NCBI GenBank assembly: GCA_023260315.1
Contig: JALQVQ010000315.1
Span: 1-7,466, forward strand
From: Burkholderiaceae bacterium
Lineage (GTDB): Bacteria > Pseudomonadota > Gammaproteobacteria > Burkholderiales > Burkholderiaceae_C
Direction: 5' to 3'
DNA: 7,466 bases
Below are positions 1 through 6,598 of this stretch, piece after piece. The translations under genes were made by a program, and so were the position numbers. Below the pieces are notes generated by a model, which was given only the letters and a program-made list of their open reading frames with translations, did not search any database and was not told the origin of the DNA. Each line of letters begins with the position of its first letter. Within the stretch, counting starts at the first letter, position 1.

Positions 1-974
1 TCGCCGCCAGTTTCTTTGACGTAACCACCAGCACCACCAGCACCAGCCGCAGATGCGGTTTGCAGAATAGGATTTGCTGCGATTTGCGACAGAACAGGCC
101 GAGCCGAAGCAGACACAACATTTGCCAGCTTGTTTGCGCCGCCAATGAAGATGCGAACACCATCGGCGCGTTCGGAGCCATCGAGCAGTTGCATCAACTG
201 GGCTTTTTGCTCGAACAAATCGTACATGCGACGCAGGTTGTTGAGATCCGCTGAAAACTCACTGACCGACAAGAGGTTGCGCTCGCCAGAGATCACCACC
301 TCACCTTGGTCCGCACCCGCGTCGTCGCTGGCTGCAACCGCTGCTTGCATGAGTTGCCCGATTTCGCGGCGCAATGAATCCACCTCACGCCGCAGGCGAA
401 CACGCACCTCGTCCATGGTGAGGCCCGCGTAATTGGCATTCAAGAAGTTGGCCGCCTCGACCAGCTCACTTTGGGCGTAATTAACAGCGGTGTGAATCAC
501 GCGGTTTTGTACATCGCCATCCGGGGAGACGATGATGATCAACACCCGGCGCTCTGAGAGCGCCAAAAATTCGATGTGCCGGAAGACTGAGTTCCGCTTG
601 GGGACGACGACCACGCCAACGAATTGGGATAGGTTTGACAGCAGCTGCGCCGCACTGTTCAGCACCTTGACGGGCTGACCAGCGTTGAACTCTTTCGGTA
701 GTCCCGCACGCAAGTCGATGTTGTCGGGGTCGACCTTCAACATGGTATCGACAAACAACCGATAACCTTTTGAGGTGGGTATGCGCCCAGAGGACGTGTG
801 CGGGCTGGTCACCAGCCCCAGCTCTTCGAGGTCACTCATGACGTTGCGGATGGTGGCCGGAGAGAGATCAAGGCCGTTGGCCTTGGAAAGGGTCCGAGAA
901 CCCACGGGCTGACCGTCAGCGATGTAACGCTCAACCAACGACTTCAGCAACAATTTTGACCGCTCATCTAACAT
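1..974 (-). CDS. hrcA: Heat-inducible transcription repressor HrcA (3' end cut by window edge)
   Basis: HrcA represses chaperone genes (groES/groEL and often dnaK) by binding the CIRCE inverted repeat, and it depends on GroEL for activity. The reading frame is open from an ATG at 974 down to position 1, giving 324 complete codons without a stop. Residues 1-76 form the N-terminal winged helix: [10 protein letters not shown] (21-30), the recognition segment [16 protein letters not shown] (38-53), then [16 protein letters not shown] (61-76). The middle contains [12 protein letters not shown], a ligand/dimer region ending in [10 protein letters not shown], and [14 protein letters not shown] follows at 275-279. 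After that the sequence stops resembling the usual family C-terminus and runs into an Ala/Gly-rich stretch (307-317). The family is usually about 340-350 residues, so roughly the last domain segment lies outside. The start [10 protein letters not shown] matches family N-termini. The gene is divergent from nadK. No CIRCE half-site (TTAGCACTC) is visible in the window. The identification is secure; the C-terminal part is odd. Confidence 0.96.
   Translation of the reverse strand, partial: MLDERSKLLLKSLVERYIADGQPVGSRTLSKANGLDLSPATIRNVMSDLEELGLVTSPHTSSGRIPTSKGYRLFVDTMLKVDPDNIDLRAGLPKEFNAGQPVKVLNSAAQLLSNLSQFVGVVVVPKRNSVFRHIEFLALSERRVLIIIVSPDGDVQNRVIHTAVNYAQSELVEAANFLNANYAGLTMDEVRVRLRREVDSLRREIGQLMQAAVAASDDAGADQGEVVISGERNLLSVSEFSADLNNLRRMYDLFEQKAQLMQLLDGSERADGVRIFIGGANKLANVVSASARPVLSQIAANPILQTASAAGAGGAGGYVKETGG
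24..48. repeat. Short 9-bp tandem repeat inside hrcA
   Basis: The unit ACCACCAGC occurs twice in tandem (24-32, 33-41) and is followed by a partial third copy (42-48). On the minus strand it encodes part of the Ala/Gly-rich stretch of HrcA (about residues 309-317). The unit length is a multiple of three, so copy-number change would keep the frame. It looks like slippage-generated low-complexity coding sequence rather than a separate element. Confidence 0.6.
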
Positions 975-980
975 GGGGGT

Positions 981-986
981 ATTGTA
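981..986 (-). promoter_or_regulatory. Candidate -10 box of hrcA
   Basis: On the minus strand TACAAT (one mismatch to TATAAT) is followed by six bases, ACCCCC, and then directly by the hrcA ATG. A start about 7 nt downstream of this box would fall on or next to the A of the start codon, implying a leaderless message. No convincing -35 is present at 16-18 bp (AACATA-like), so sigma-70 recognition is uncertain. A heat-shock sigma-32 promoter is not evident. Confidence 0.35.
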
Positions 987-1009
987 CGAATTCCGCCTCT
1001 GGGTATGTT
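982..1009 (+). promoter_or_regulatory. Candidate promoter of the nadK-recN-rapZ operon
   Basis: TTGTAC (982-987) as -35 and TATGTT (1004-1009) as -10 are separated by 16 bp, each differing from sigma-70 consensus at two positions. The start would be near 1016, leaving only about 8 nt before the ATG at 1024. The -35 overlaps the candidate hrcA -10 on the other strand. The call is by eye only. No LexA-type box (CTGT-N8-ACAG) is seen, although recN is SOS-controlled in enteric bacteria. Confidence 0.35.
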
Positions 1010-1023
1010 GTAATTTGCAGACC

Positions 1024-1944
1024 ATGAATCCTAGCGCTTCCGCCCCTAAAAACGCCAGCCCGCTGGCGCACCCCAACCGGTTCCACCATGTGGCGCTGAT
1101 TGGTAAATTTCAGGCGGCCGACACCCTCCAAGATCTGCATGGTCTGGCGCTTTTTTTGTCGGGGCAAGGGCTTGAGGTCAGCATCGAGCGCGAGACCGCT
1201 CGAAACACGGGGATCACCGATTTTGCAAGCGTTGATGTTGACGATATCGGCAAGCAATGTGACCTGGCAGTAGTCGTTGGCGGCGATGGCACGATGCTGG
1301 GCGTCGGGCGGCGACTGGCAAAGTACGGCGTACCGATGATTGGCGTTAACCAAGGCCGCGTGGGGTTTATCACCGATATCGCGCTGGAAGATTACCGCGA
1401 GGTGTTACCGCCCATGCTGCAGGGGGGCTACGACCAAGAGTTGCGAGGCATGATGCAGGCCCAAGTTTGGCGAGACGCCAAATGCGTGTTTGAGGCCAGT
1501 GCCCTGAATGACGTCGTGGTTAATCGCGGCAGCGCAAGTGGCATGATCGAGCTGCGCATTGAGGTGAACGACCATTTCGTGGCCAACCAACGGGCAGACG
1601 GTCTGATCATCGCCTCCCCAACGGGATCAACCGCTTACGCCATGTCGGCGGGTGGCCCGATTGTGCACCCCAGCGTTGCGGGCTGGGTGGTGGCACCCAT
1701 TGCACCCCACACCCTGTCAAACCGCCCGATTGTTTTGCCGTTTGAGTGCGAGGTTGTGGTGGAGATTGTGAGGGGCTTGGGCGCGACGGCGAACTTCGAT
1801 ATGCAGTCCCTGACCAGCCTGCAAAAAGGGGACCGTATCAAGGTGTATGCCGCAGAGCATGGCCTGCGCCTGCTCCACCCCGTTGGCTGGAGTTACTTCG
1901 ACACGCTTCGTAAAAAATTACATTGGAATGAGGGCGCCGCATAA
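1024..1944 (+). CDS. nadK: NAD kinase
   Basis: A cytosolic kinase that phosphorylates NAD+ to NADP+, using ATP or polyphosphate depending on the lineage, and so sets the pool feeding NADPH. The product from the ATG at 1024 is 306 residues, close to the family norm of about 290-305. Family signatures in order: VALIGKFQ near the N-terminus, the GGDG motif at 86-89 followed by [25 protein letters not shown], and the NAD-site block [16 protein letters not shown] starting at residue 198. The C-terminus ends in [13 protein letters not shown], as in proteobacterial homologues. An upstream in-frame ATG at 973 would add 17 non-conserved residues, overlap the hrcA start and lie ahead of the candidate promoter, so I prefer 1024. 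No clear Shine-Dalgarno sequence precedes it. The gene is divergent from hrcA and is the first of three packed genes; recN starts 2 bp after its stop. Confidence 0.96.
   Translation: MNPSASAPKNASPLAHPNRFHHVALIGKFQAADTLQDLHGLALFLSGQGLEVSIERETARNTGITDFASVDVDDIGKQCDLAVVVGGDGTMLGVGRRLAKYGVPMIGVNQGRVGFITDIALEDYREVLPPMLQGGYDQELRGMMQAQVWRDAKCVFEASALNDVVVNRGSASGMIELRIEVNDHFVANQRADGLIIASPTGSTAYAMSAGGPIVHPSVAGWVVAPIAPHTLSNRPIVLPFECEVVVEIVRGLGATANFDMQSLTSLQKGDRIKVYAAEHGLRLLHPVGWSYFDTLRKKLHWNEGAA
1930..1934 (+). promoter_or_regulatory. Candidate ribosome binding site of recN
   Basis: GAGGG lies within the last codons of nadK, 12 bases before the recN ATG at 1947. With the nadK TAA ending two bases before that ATG, recN translation is probably coupled to termination on nadK. 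Confidence 0.45.
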
Positions 1945-1946
1945 CC

Positions 1947-3620
1947 ATGAGCTTGCGACGTATTTCTTTGAAAGACTTCGTCATTGTTGACGCCATCGAG
2001 GTGGATGTTGACGCTGGCTTCACCGCCCTGACTGGTGAGACAGGTGCGGGTAAATCCATCCTGATCGATGCGGTACAAATCGCACTTGGTCAGCGCGCGG
2101 ACGCCGGCGTGATTCGTCATGGCGCAACGCGCTGCGACATCGTCATTGAACTGGACAGCACACCGGCGGTGCAAAGCTGGCTGCGCGAAAACGGCTTAGA
2201 CGCTGACGAGGGTGAGGCCACCCCTGATACGCTCTTGCTCAGGCGCCAAATCGACACGCAAGGACGCAGCAAAGCGTGGATCAATGGCATGCCCGCGACC
2301 ATGACGCAGCTGCGCGCCATCGGCGATGAACTGGTTGATATTCATGGGCAACATGCTTGGCAGAGCCTCAGCCGGACAGCCTCACAACGCGCACTGCTTG
2401 ATGCTTATGGCGGCATTGACACCGCCGAGTTGGGCAAGCGCTGGCAACTGTGGCGAGACAGTGAAACGGCCTATGTCGACGCACAAGCCCGGCAAGCCAC
2501 ATTGGCGCAGGACGCCGAGCGCCTGACATGGCAAATTTCCGAGCTGAGTAAGTTATCCCCGAAGCTCGGCGAGTGGGAAACATTGAACGCCGAGCACAAC
2601 CGGCAGTCCCACGCGCAGGCCCTGATTGATGCTGCGCAACTGAGTGCTGCCGCCCTTGAGGATGGCGACGACAATGCCGCCAGCTTGGTCAACAGGGCTG
2701 TCGCTTTGTTGGGTAAGCACACGGAGATTGAACCGCAATTTGCCCCACTGGTGGACGTGCTTCAACAAGCGCAGGCATTGATTGAAGACGCCGCTCACAC
2801 GCTTCATTTGTACGGTCGCCACAACGACCTCGATCCAGCGGATTTTCAGGCCCTCGACGAACGCGTCGGGATGTGGCTGGCACACGCTCGCCGCCTCAAA
2901 TGTGACCCAGAGGAGTTGCCGCAGCGCCTGCTGGATTGGGAGGCCGCGCTTGCAAGCCTGAATGAGGCTGCTGACCTTGACGCACTGGCCAAACAAGTGA
3001 AGCAAAACTTGAGCGCCTTGTTGGCGTCGGCGAAAGCGGTCCATGATGCACGCTCAAAGGCAGCGCGCCGCCTGTCAGCAGAGATCACGGAGGCCATGCA
3101 AACGCTGGGTATGGAAGGCGGGCGTTTCGAGGTGGCCATTACCGAGCTGGCAGTGCCGCAGCAGTACGGTGTCGATGACATTGATTTCTTAGTCGCTGGC
3201 CATCCCGGCACACCGCCGCGTCCTGTGAGCAAGGTGGCCTCTGGGGGTGAGCTTTCGCGAATCGCCCTGGCAATCGCCGTTTGCACCAGCCGCTTGGGCC
3301 AGGCACCGACCCTGATTTTTGACGAGATCGACTCGGGTATCGGCGGACAGGTCGCCCAGACCGTTGGGCAGTTGATGCACCGACTGGGCCAGGACCGCCA
3401 GGTTTTGGCTGTCACACACTTGGCACAAGTTGCTGCGAGCGCGGACAACCATTGGGTCGTTAAAAAAGCGCGCGGTACCGATAAAACGGTAAGCGAGATT
3501 CATCCGGTTAAAGGTGATGACCGTGCGCAAGAAATTGCGCGGATGCTGGGTGGCGATATTCACTCAAAAACGTCACTCGCCCATGCGTCAGAAATGCTCG
3601 CACAGGGTCAATCGGCATGA
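1947..3620 (+). CDS. recN: DNA repair protein RecN
   Basis: An SMC-like ATPase that acts early in recombinational repair of double-strand breaks, holding DNA together and working with RecA. The 557-residue length matches the family (E. coli about 553). The Walker A motif GETGAGKS is at 30-37 in the N-terminal half-domain, followed by RRQIDTQGRSKAWING and VDIHGQHAWQSL, both typical of RecN. The long alanine- and leucine-rich middle (about 150-385) is the expected short coiled coil. The C-terminal half-domain carries the ABC signature SGGELSRI from 432, Walker B LIFDEIDSGIGG with D459/E460, and the switch histidine in VTHLAQVAA (H491). All catalytic elements are present. It sits between nadK (2 bp gap) and rapZ (4-bp overlap), so it appears to be transcribed as the middle gene of an operon. 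No SOS box is visible nearby, so damage induction, if any, must come from elsewhere. Confidence 0.97.
   Translation: MSLRRISLKDFVIVDAIEVDVDAGFTALTGETGAGKSILIDAVQIALGQRADAGVIRHGATRCDIVIELDSTPAVQSWLRENGLDADEGEATPDTLLLRRQIDTQGRSKAWINGMPATMTQLRAIGDELVDIHGQHAWQSLSRTASQRALLDAYGGIDTAELGKRWQLWRDSETAYVDAQARQATLAQDAERLTWQISELSKLSPKLGEWETLNAEHNRQSHAQALIDAAQLSAAALEDGDDNAASLVNRAVALLGKHTEIEPQFAPLVDVLQQAQALIEDAAHTLHLYGRHNDLDPADFQALDERVGMWLAHARRLKCDPEELPQRLLDWEAALASLNEAADLDALAKQVKQNLSALLASAKAVHDARSKAARRLSAEITEAMQTLGMEGGRFEVAITELAVPQQYGVDDIDFLVAGHPGTPPRPVSKVASGGELSRIALAIAVCTSRLGQAPTLIFDEIDSGIGGQVAQTVGQLMHRLGQDRQVLAVTHLAQVAASADNHWVVKKARGTDKTVSEIHPVKGDDRAQEIARMLGGDIHSKTSLAHASEMLAQGQSA
3604..3607 (+). promoter_or_regulatory. 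Candidate ribosome binding site of rapZ
   Basis: AGGG ends nine bases before the ATG at 3617, inside the recN 3' end. It supports the 3617 start over the in-frame ATG at 3629. The start overlaps the recN stop as ATGA (3617-3620). Confidence 0.4.
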
Positions 3621-4543
3621 CGTTCAAGATGACAAAAACCGAGGACGGCAACAACGTCCCCCTGGATCTGGTTCTGCTCACGGGCGTGTCTGGGTCGGGA
3701 AAGTCAGTGGCGCTGGCGGCACTCGAAGATGCCGGCTATTTCTGCGTCGATAACCTTCCGCCTGAATTACTGCTAGACCTGATCGCTTTGGAGCAGAAGC
3801 ACAACGCACGTCGGGTGGCGGTCGCGATGGACGCCCGCAGTCCAAGCGGCATCCCCGGATTGCCTGATCAATTGCTCACGCTAAAGACCTCCGGTGTGAA
3901 TCTGGTGGTGATCTACCTTGAGACGACCACCGATGCCCTGGTACGCCGCTTTTCGGAAACCCGGCGTGCGCACCCGCTGCTCATCGGCGATGCAAAGGCG
4001 AAAAACCCCTCACGCGTGCTGATGGAGGCCATCGCGCTCGAGCGCGAATTACTCAAAGATTTGCGCGACAAGGCGCATGTGATTGATACCAGCCAAACGA
4101 GCGCAGCTGGCTTGCGCACCCAAATTAAACAACTGGTCGAGGCAGACACCTCGACAGACAGTCTGCAGTTGATGTTTGAGTCCTTTGCATTCAAGCAAGG
4201 GATTCCGATGGATGCCGACTTCGTATTCGATGTGCGGATGTTACCCAACCCGCACTACGAGCCAACACTGCGCGCATTAACCGGTCTAGACGACGCGGTC
4301 ATCGATTACTTGAAGACACAGCCTGCGGTGACGGCGATGCGCGAACACATCGCGACATTTTTGAACCAGTGGTTGCCCTCGATGGCCAAAGACCACCGGG
4401 CGTATGTGACTGTGGCAATCGGCTGCACCGGCGGGCAACACCGCTCGGTTTATCTCGCACAAACCCTGGGCCGTGACTTCTCTAAAGATTGGTCGACGCA
4501 GGTGCGACATCGCGAAATCGAAAAGAAAAAAGCGGCCCACTGA
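3617..4543 (+). CDS. rapZ: RapZ/YvcJ-family P-loop nucleotide-binding protein (RNase adapter)
   Basis: In E. coli RapZ binds the small RNA GlmZ and glucosamine-6-phosphate and guides RNase E, which tunes GlmS synthesis; the role in betaproteobacteria is less clear. The Walker A motif GVSGSGKS spans residues 23-30 and is followed by the hallmark LEDAGYFCVDNLPPELL. AMDARS and a Walker B-like strand (VNLVVIYLE) come next, then RRFSETRRAHPL. The C-terminal domain has VFDVRMLPNPHYEP (D205, H213) and the phosphosugar-site loop GCTGGQHRSV (269-278), which suggests the sensing pocket is intact. The product is 308 residues against about 284 in E. coli; part of the excess is a polar N-terminal extension of about 16 residues before the first beta strand. 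It ends in a lysine-rich tail. It overlaps recN by four bases and converges with mutY across 13 bp. No hprK or ptsN gene, its frequent companions, is seen beside it here. Confidence 0.95.
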   Translation: MTFKMTKTEDGNNVPLDLVLLTGVSGSGKSVALAALEDAGYFCVDNLPPELLLDLIALEQKHNARRVAVAMDARSPSGIPGLPDQLLTLKTSGVNLVVIYLETTTDALVRRFSETRRAHPLLIGDAKAKNPSRVLMEAIALERELLKDLRDKAHVIDTSQTSAAGLRTQIKQLVEADTSTDSLQLMFESFAFKQGIPMDADFVFDVRMLPNPHYEPTLRALTGLDDAVIDYLKTQPAVTAMREHIATFLNQWLPSMAKDHRAYVTVAIGCTGGQHRSVYLAQTLGRDFSKDWSTQVRHREIEKKKAAH

Positions 4544-4556
4544 ACCCACGGCCCAG

Positions 4557-5657
4557 TCATTCGCCGCCAGCGATCAGCCACTTCTTTGCTGGCGCCGGCA
4601 AAGGGGCCTCATGCAGGACAGCCTTGCCGACCCAAAACCCCTCACGACCCGCACTTGGCAACACGTCTAGCGGTTCCGGTAATCGCACCGTGACGGGTGT
4701 CAGGTGCAAATCTTTGTGGGTCAGTACATGCTTGATCGTCGGCCCCGTTGCCTGCGCCGTGTGGCGATGGGCTGAAATGCCAATGGCGTGTAGCCATGCG
4801 CTCAAGGCGGCCTCGGTGTCAAACAAGGGGGGCGCTTGCATGCCCGCCCAAATACCGGTTTGAGGACGCTGCTCCAACCAAATCGCATCGGTGGTCTCGA
4901 GACGCAGCCACAACCAACGCTCCGTCGTTCGCTTCAATTTTTTTGACTTAATCGGGTACCGTGCGGTTGTTCCGTTTTTGTGGGCGGCGCACATTGCGCG
5001 CACCGGACACGAGGCGCACAGGGGCGCGCGCGAGTGGCAAATCGTGGCGCCTAAATCCATGAGGCCTTGGGTGTAGGCAGGCATGGTGTTGGCAGCAGAC
5101 AGGCGGTGTTGCGCAATGCCAATCGTCAGCAGCCGCTGTGCCTGATCGCTGAGTTGCTTGTTGTCTGCGGAACGGGTCAAATCACCCTCGTAGGCCAATA
5201 GCCTCGACAGGACACGCTTCACGTTACCGTCGTAAATGCTGACGGGTTCAGCGTAGCAAAACGACGCGATGGCGGCAGCGGTTGAGGGGCCGATGCCGGG
5301 TAACTTAACCAGTGCGTCGATGGTGGACGGGAAGGTACCGCCGTATTCACCCACAACGGCTTGCGCACAACGGTGTAACAACCGTGCGCGGCTGTAATAG
5401 CCCAAGCCTGCCCAAAGAGACATGACGGCCTCTTGGGGCGCGGCAGCAAGGTCATGGATCGTTGGAAAGCGAGCCAAAAAGCGGTCGAAGTAATCCAATA
5501 CCGTGACCACTTGTGTTTGCTGCAGCATCACCTCGGACAGCCACACGCGATAGGGGTCGCGATCACGTTGCCATGGCAAGTGGTGGCGTCCGTGGAGACG
5601 CTGCCAATCAACCAACACGGCAACAAAATCGACGGGCAAGGCAAGAGGCACTGTCAT
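4557..5657 (-). CDS. mutY: A/G-specific adenine DNA glycosylase MutY
   Basis: MutY removes adenine misinserted opposite 8-oxoguanine, the second line of the GO system. I choose the ATG at 5657, giving 366 residues (E. coli 350), because it overlaps the mutM stop as ATGA; an in-frame TTG at 5675 would add six residues and overlap mutM by 22 bases. Numbering from the chosen start: [23 protein letters not shown] with catalytic Glu42, GLGYYSRAR, the helix-hairpin-helix [12 protein letters not shown] (from 119), and [11 protein letters not shown] with catalytic Asp143. The [4Fe-4S] ligands follow with spacing C-X6-C-X2-C-X5-C (C207, C214, C217, C223). The C-terminal part (about 245-366) is the NUDIX-like domain that recognises 8-oxoguanine, containing WLWLRLE and GIWAGM. 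All key residues are present. No strong ribosome binding site is seen, so coupling to mutM is likely. Confidence 0.95.
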   Translation of the reverse strand: MTVPLALPVDFVAVLVDWQRLHGRHHLPWQRDRDPYRVWLSEVMLQQTQVVTVLDYFDRFLARFPTIHDLAAAPQEAVMSLWAGLGYYSRARLLHRCAQAVVGEYGGTFPSTIDALVKLPGIGPSTAAAIASFCYAEPVSIYDGNVKRVLSRLLAYEGDLTRSADNKQLSDQAQRLLTIGIAQHRLSAANTMPAYTQGLMDLGATICHSRAPLCASCPVRAMCAAHKNGTTARYPIKSKKLKRTTERWLWLRLETTDAIWLEQRPQTGIWAGMQAPPLFDTEAALSAWLHAIGISAHRHTAQATGPTIKHVLTHKDLHLTPVTVRLPEPLDVLPSAGREGFWVGKAVLHEAPLPAPAKKWLIAGGE

Positions 5658-6475
5658 CGCTGACACTGCACACAATAGTAGGTTGCACGCTGCCCCTGCA
5701 CAATTCTGCGAATCGGCGTTTGGCAGCCATAGCAGGGTTCGCCCGCACGGTCGTAGACCTTGGACTGGGTTTGGAACAGCCCATGCTCGCCCTGCGCGTT
5801 CTTAAAATCTTTAAGCGTTGAGCCCCCAAGCGATACCGCCTGCGCCAGTACCGTTTGAATGACGTCATGCAAAACCGTTAGACGCTTTGCAGATACCCTG
5901 TTGGACGGCCGGGTTGGTCGGATACCCGCCAGGTGAAGCGCCTCTGATGCGTAAATATTGCCAACGCCAACGACCACATCCCCCGCCAAAAGCACTTGCT
6001 TGATGGGCGCCCTGCGCGCGCGCATCGCCTTGATAAAGGGCGAGAGGTCAAAGGCGCCGTCCAGCGGCTCCACCCCCAAATGGTCCAAAAGTTTTTTTGC
6101 CCGAGGGTCATCTGGACCATCGGCATACACAATGGCGCCAAAGCGGCGCGGGTCGGTCAGGCGCAACAGCCCTGCATCGGTGTGCAGTTCAAAGTGATCG
6201 TGCGGTCCTGTGGGTGTCGCCGACTGCCCGGCGGGGCTGAAAGCCAAACTCCCGGACATTCCCAAGTGGACCAAAAGCAGCCCCTGGCTCAGGTGCAACA
6301 AAAGATATTTACCACGACGGGTGACGCGGGTGACGGTTCGGCCCACCAGGTCATTGGGCGCATAACCCAGTGGCCACCGCAAGGGCTTCCCCATTTGTAG
6401 CCGCTGGATGCGTGCACCAGCGATCGCGTCAGCGAAGCTGCGGCGGGTGACCTCGACCTCTGGAAGTTCAGGCAT
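5654..6475 (-). CDS. mutM: Formamidopyrimidine/8-oxoguanine DNA glycosylase MutM (Fpg)
   Basis: A bifunctional glycosylase/AP lyase that excises 8-oxoguanine and formamidopyrimidines from DNA. The 273 residues match the family length (E. coli 269). The N-terminus [12 protein letters not shown] provides the catalytic Pro2 and Glu3 (Pro1/Glu2 after Met removal), which fixes the start at 6475. [10 protein letters not shown] supplies the conserved beta-hairpin lysine (Lys56), and VHLGMSGSL (69-77) contains the intercalation-loop methionine region. The helix-two-turn-helix block [19 protein letters not shown] (167-185) and [10 protein letters not shown] (215-224) follow. The C-terminal zinc finger has C248, C251, C268 and C271, with the DNA-contacting arginine 263. 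It is the first gene of a minus-strand pair with mutY, joined by an ATGA overlap. It is divergent from the repeat-protein gene across about 120 bp; no clear ribosome binding site or promoter is obvious upstream. Confidence 0.97.
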   Translation of the reverse strand: MPELPEVEVTRRSFADAIAGARIQRLQMGKPLRWPLGYAPNDLVGRTVTRVTRRGKYLLLHLSQGLLLVHLGMSGSLAFSPAGQSATPTGPHDHFELHTDAGLLRLTDPRRFGAIVYADGPDDPRAKKLLDHLGVEPLDGAFDLSPFIKAMRARRAPIKQVLLAGDVVVGVGNIYASEALHLAGIRPTRPSNRVSAKRLTVLHDVIQTVLAQAVSLGGSTLKDFKNAQGEHGLFQTQSKVYDRAGEPCYGCQTPIRRIVQGQRATYYCVQCQR

Positions 6476-6598
6476 TTAACAGGCTTTTTGTGGGTAGGGG
6501 CGTTGCACTTATCACCCGAATTTGTGACATGAATCGCTTATTATGGTGGCTTAAAGCGCTGTTTATCACTCTGCTTGATACAACCCCTCAAAGCCCCA
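6476..6598. other. Divergent intergenic region between mutM and the repeat-protein gene
   Basis: This 123-bp gap must hold promoters for both flanking genes. On the plus strand TATTAT (6539-6544) resembles a -10 box, but no matching -35 lies 16-18 bp upstream. TTGCAC (6503-6508) and TTGTGA (6522-6527) are badly spaced. A weak inverted repeat TCAC-N8-GTGA (6512-6527) is too short to call an operator. No RNA gene or terminator hairpin is seen. Confidence 0.4.

Noticed and set aside
964..1353. Long open frame antisense to the start of nadK (129 codons).
   Set aside because: It is fully covered by nadK and the hrcA start, has no recognisable protein character, and is a shadow of GC-rich coding sequence.
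2846..3448. 200-codon open frame antisense to recN.
   Set aside because: It is rich in Ser, Arg and Ala, as expected from reading the opposite strand of a GC-rich gene, and covers the conserved RecN C-terminal motifs.
4510..4556. Possible intrinsic terminator for mutM-mutY: on the minus strand a T-rich run (CTTTTTTCTTTT) follows two GGGCCG copies.
   Set aside because: The two GC-rich blocks are direct rather than inverted copies; only a 4-bp GGCC/GGCC stem can form. The T run is the antisense of the lysine codons at the end of rapZ.
4565..4594. Inverted repeat CGCCAGC/GCTGGCG (7-bp stem, 16-base loop) near the 3' end of mutY.
   Set aside because: It lies in conserved mutY coding sequence and is not followed by a T run on either strand, so it is not supported as a terminator.
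5262..5302. MutY hairpin reads GIGPST where E. coli has GVGRST, a possible loss of a DNA-contact arginine.
   Set aside because: A proline at this position also occurs in other functional MutY proteins (Gram-positive types read GVGPYT), so it is not evidence of impairment.
5219..5455. Antisense or out-of-frame open frames within mutY and mutM.
   Set aside because: All lie wholly inside genes whose catalytic and metal-binding residues are intact in the annotated frame.
6512..6527. TCAC-N8-GTGA inverted repeat resembling part of a CRP/FNR-type site.
   Set aside because: The arms are only four bases, the spacing does not fit TGTGA-N6-TCACA, and the orientation is reversed.
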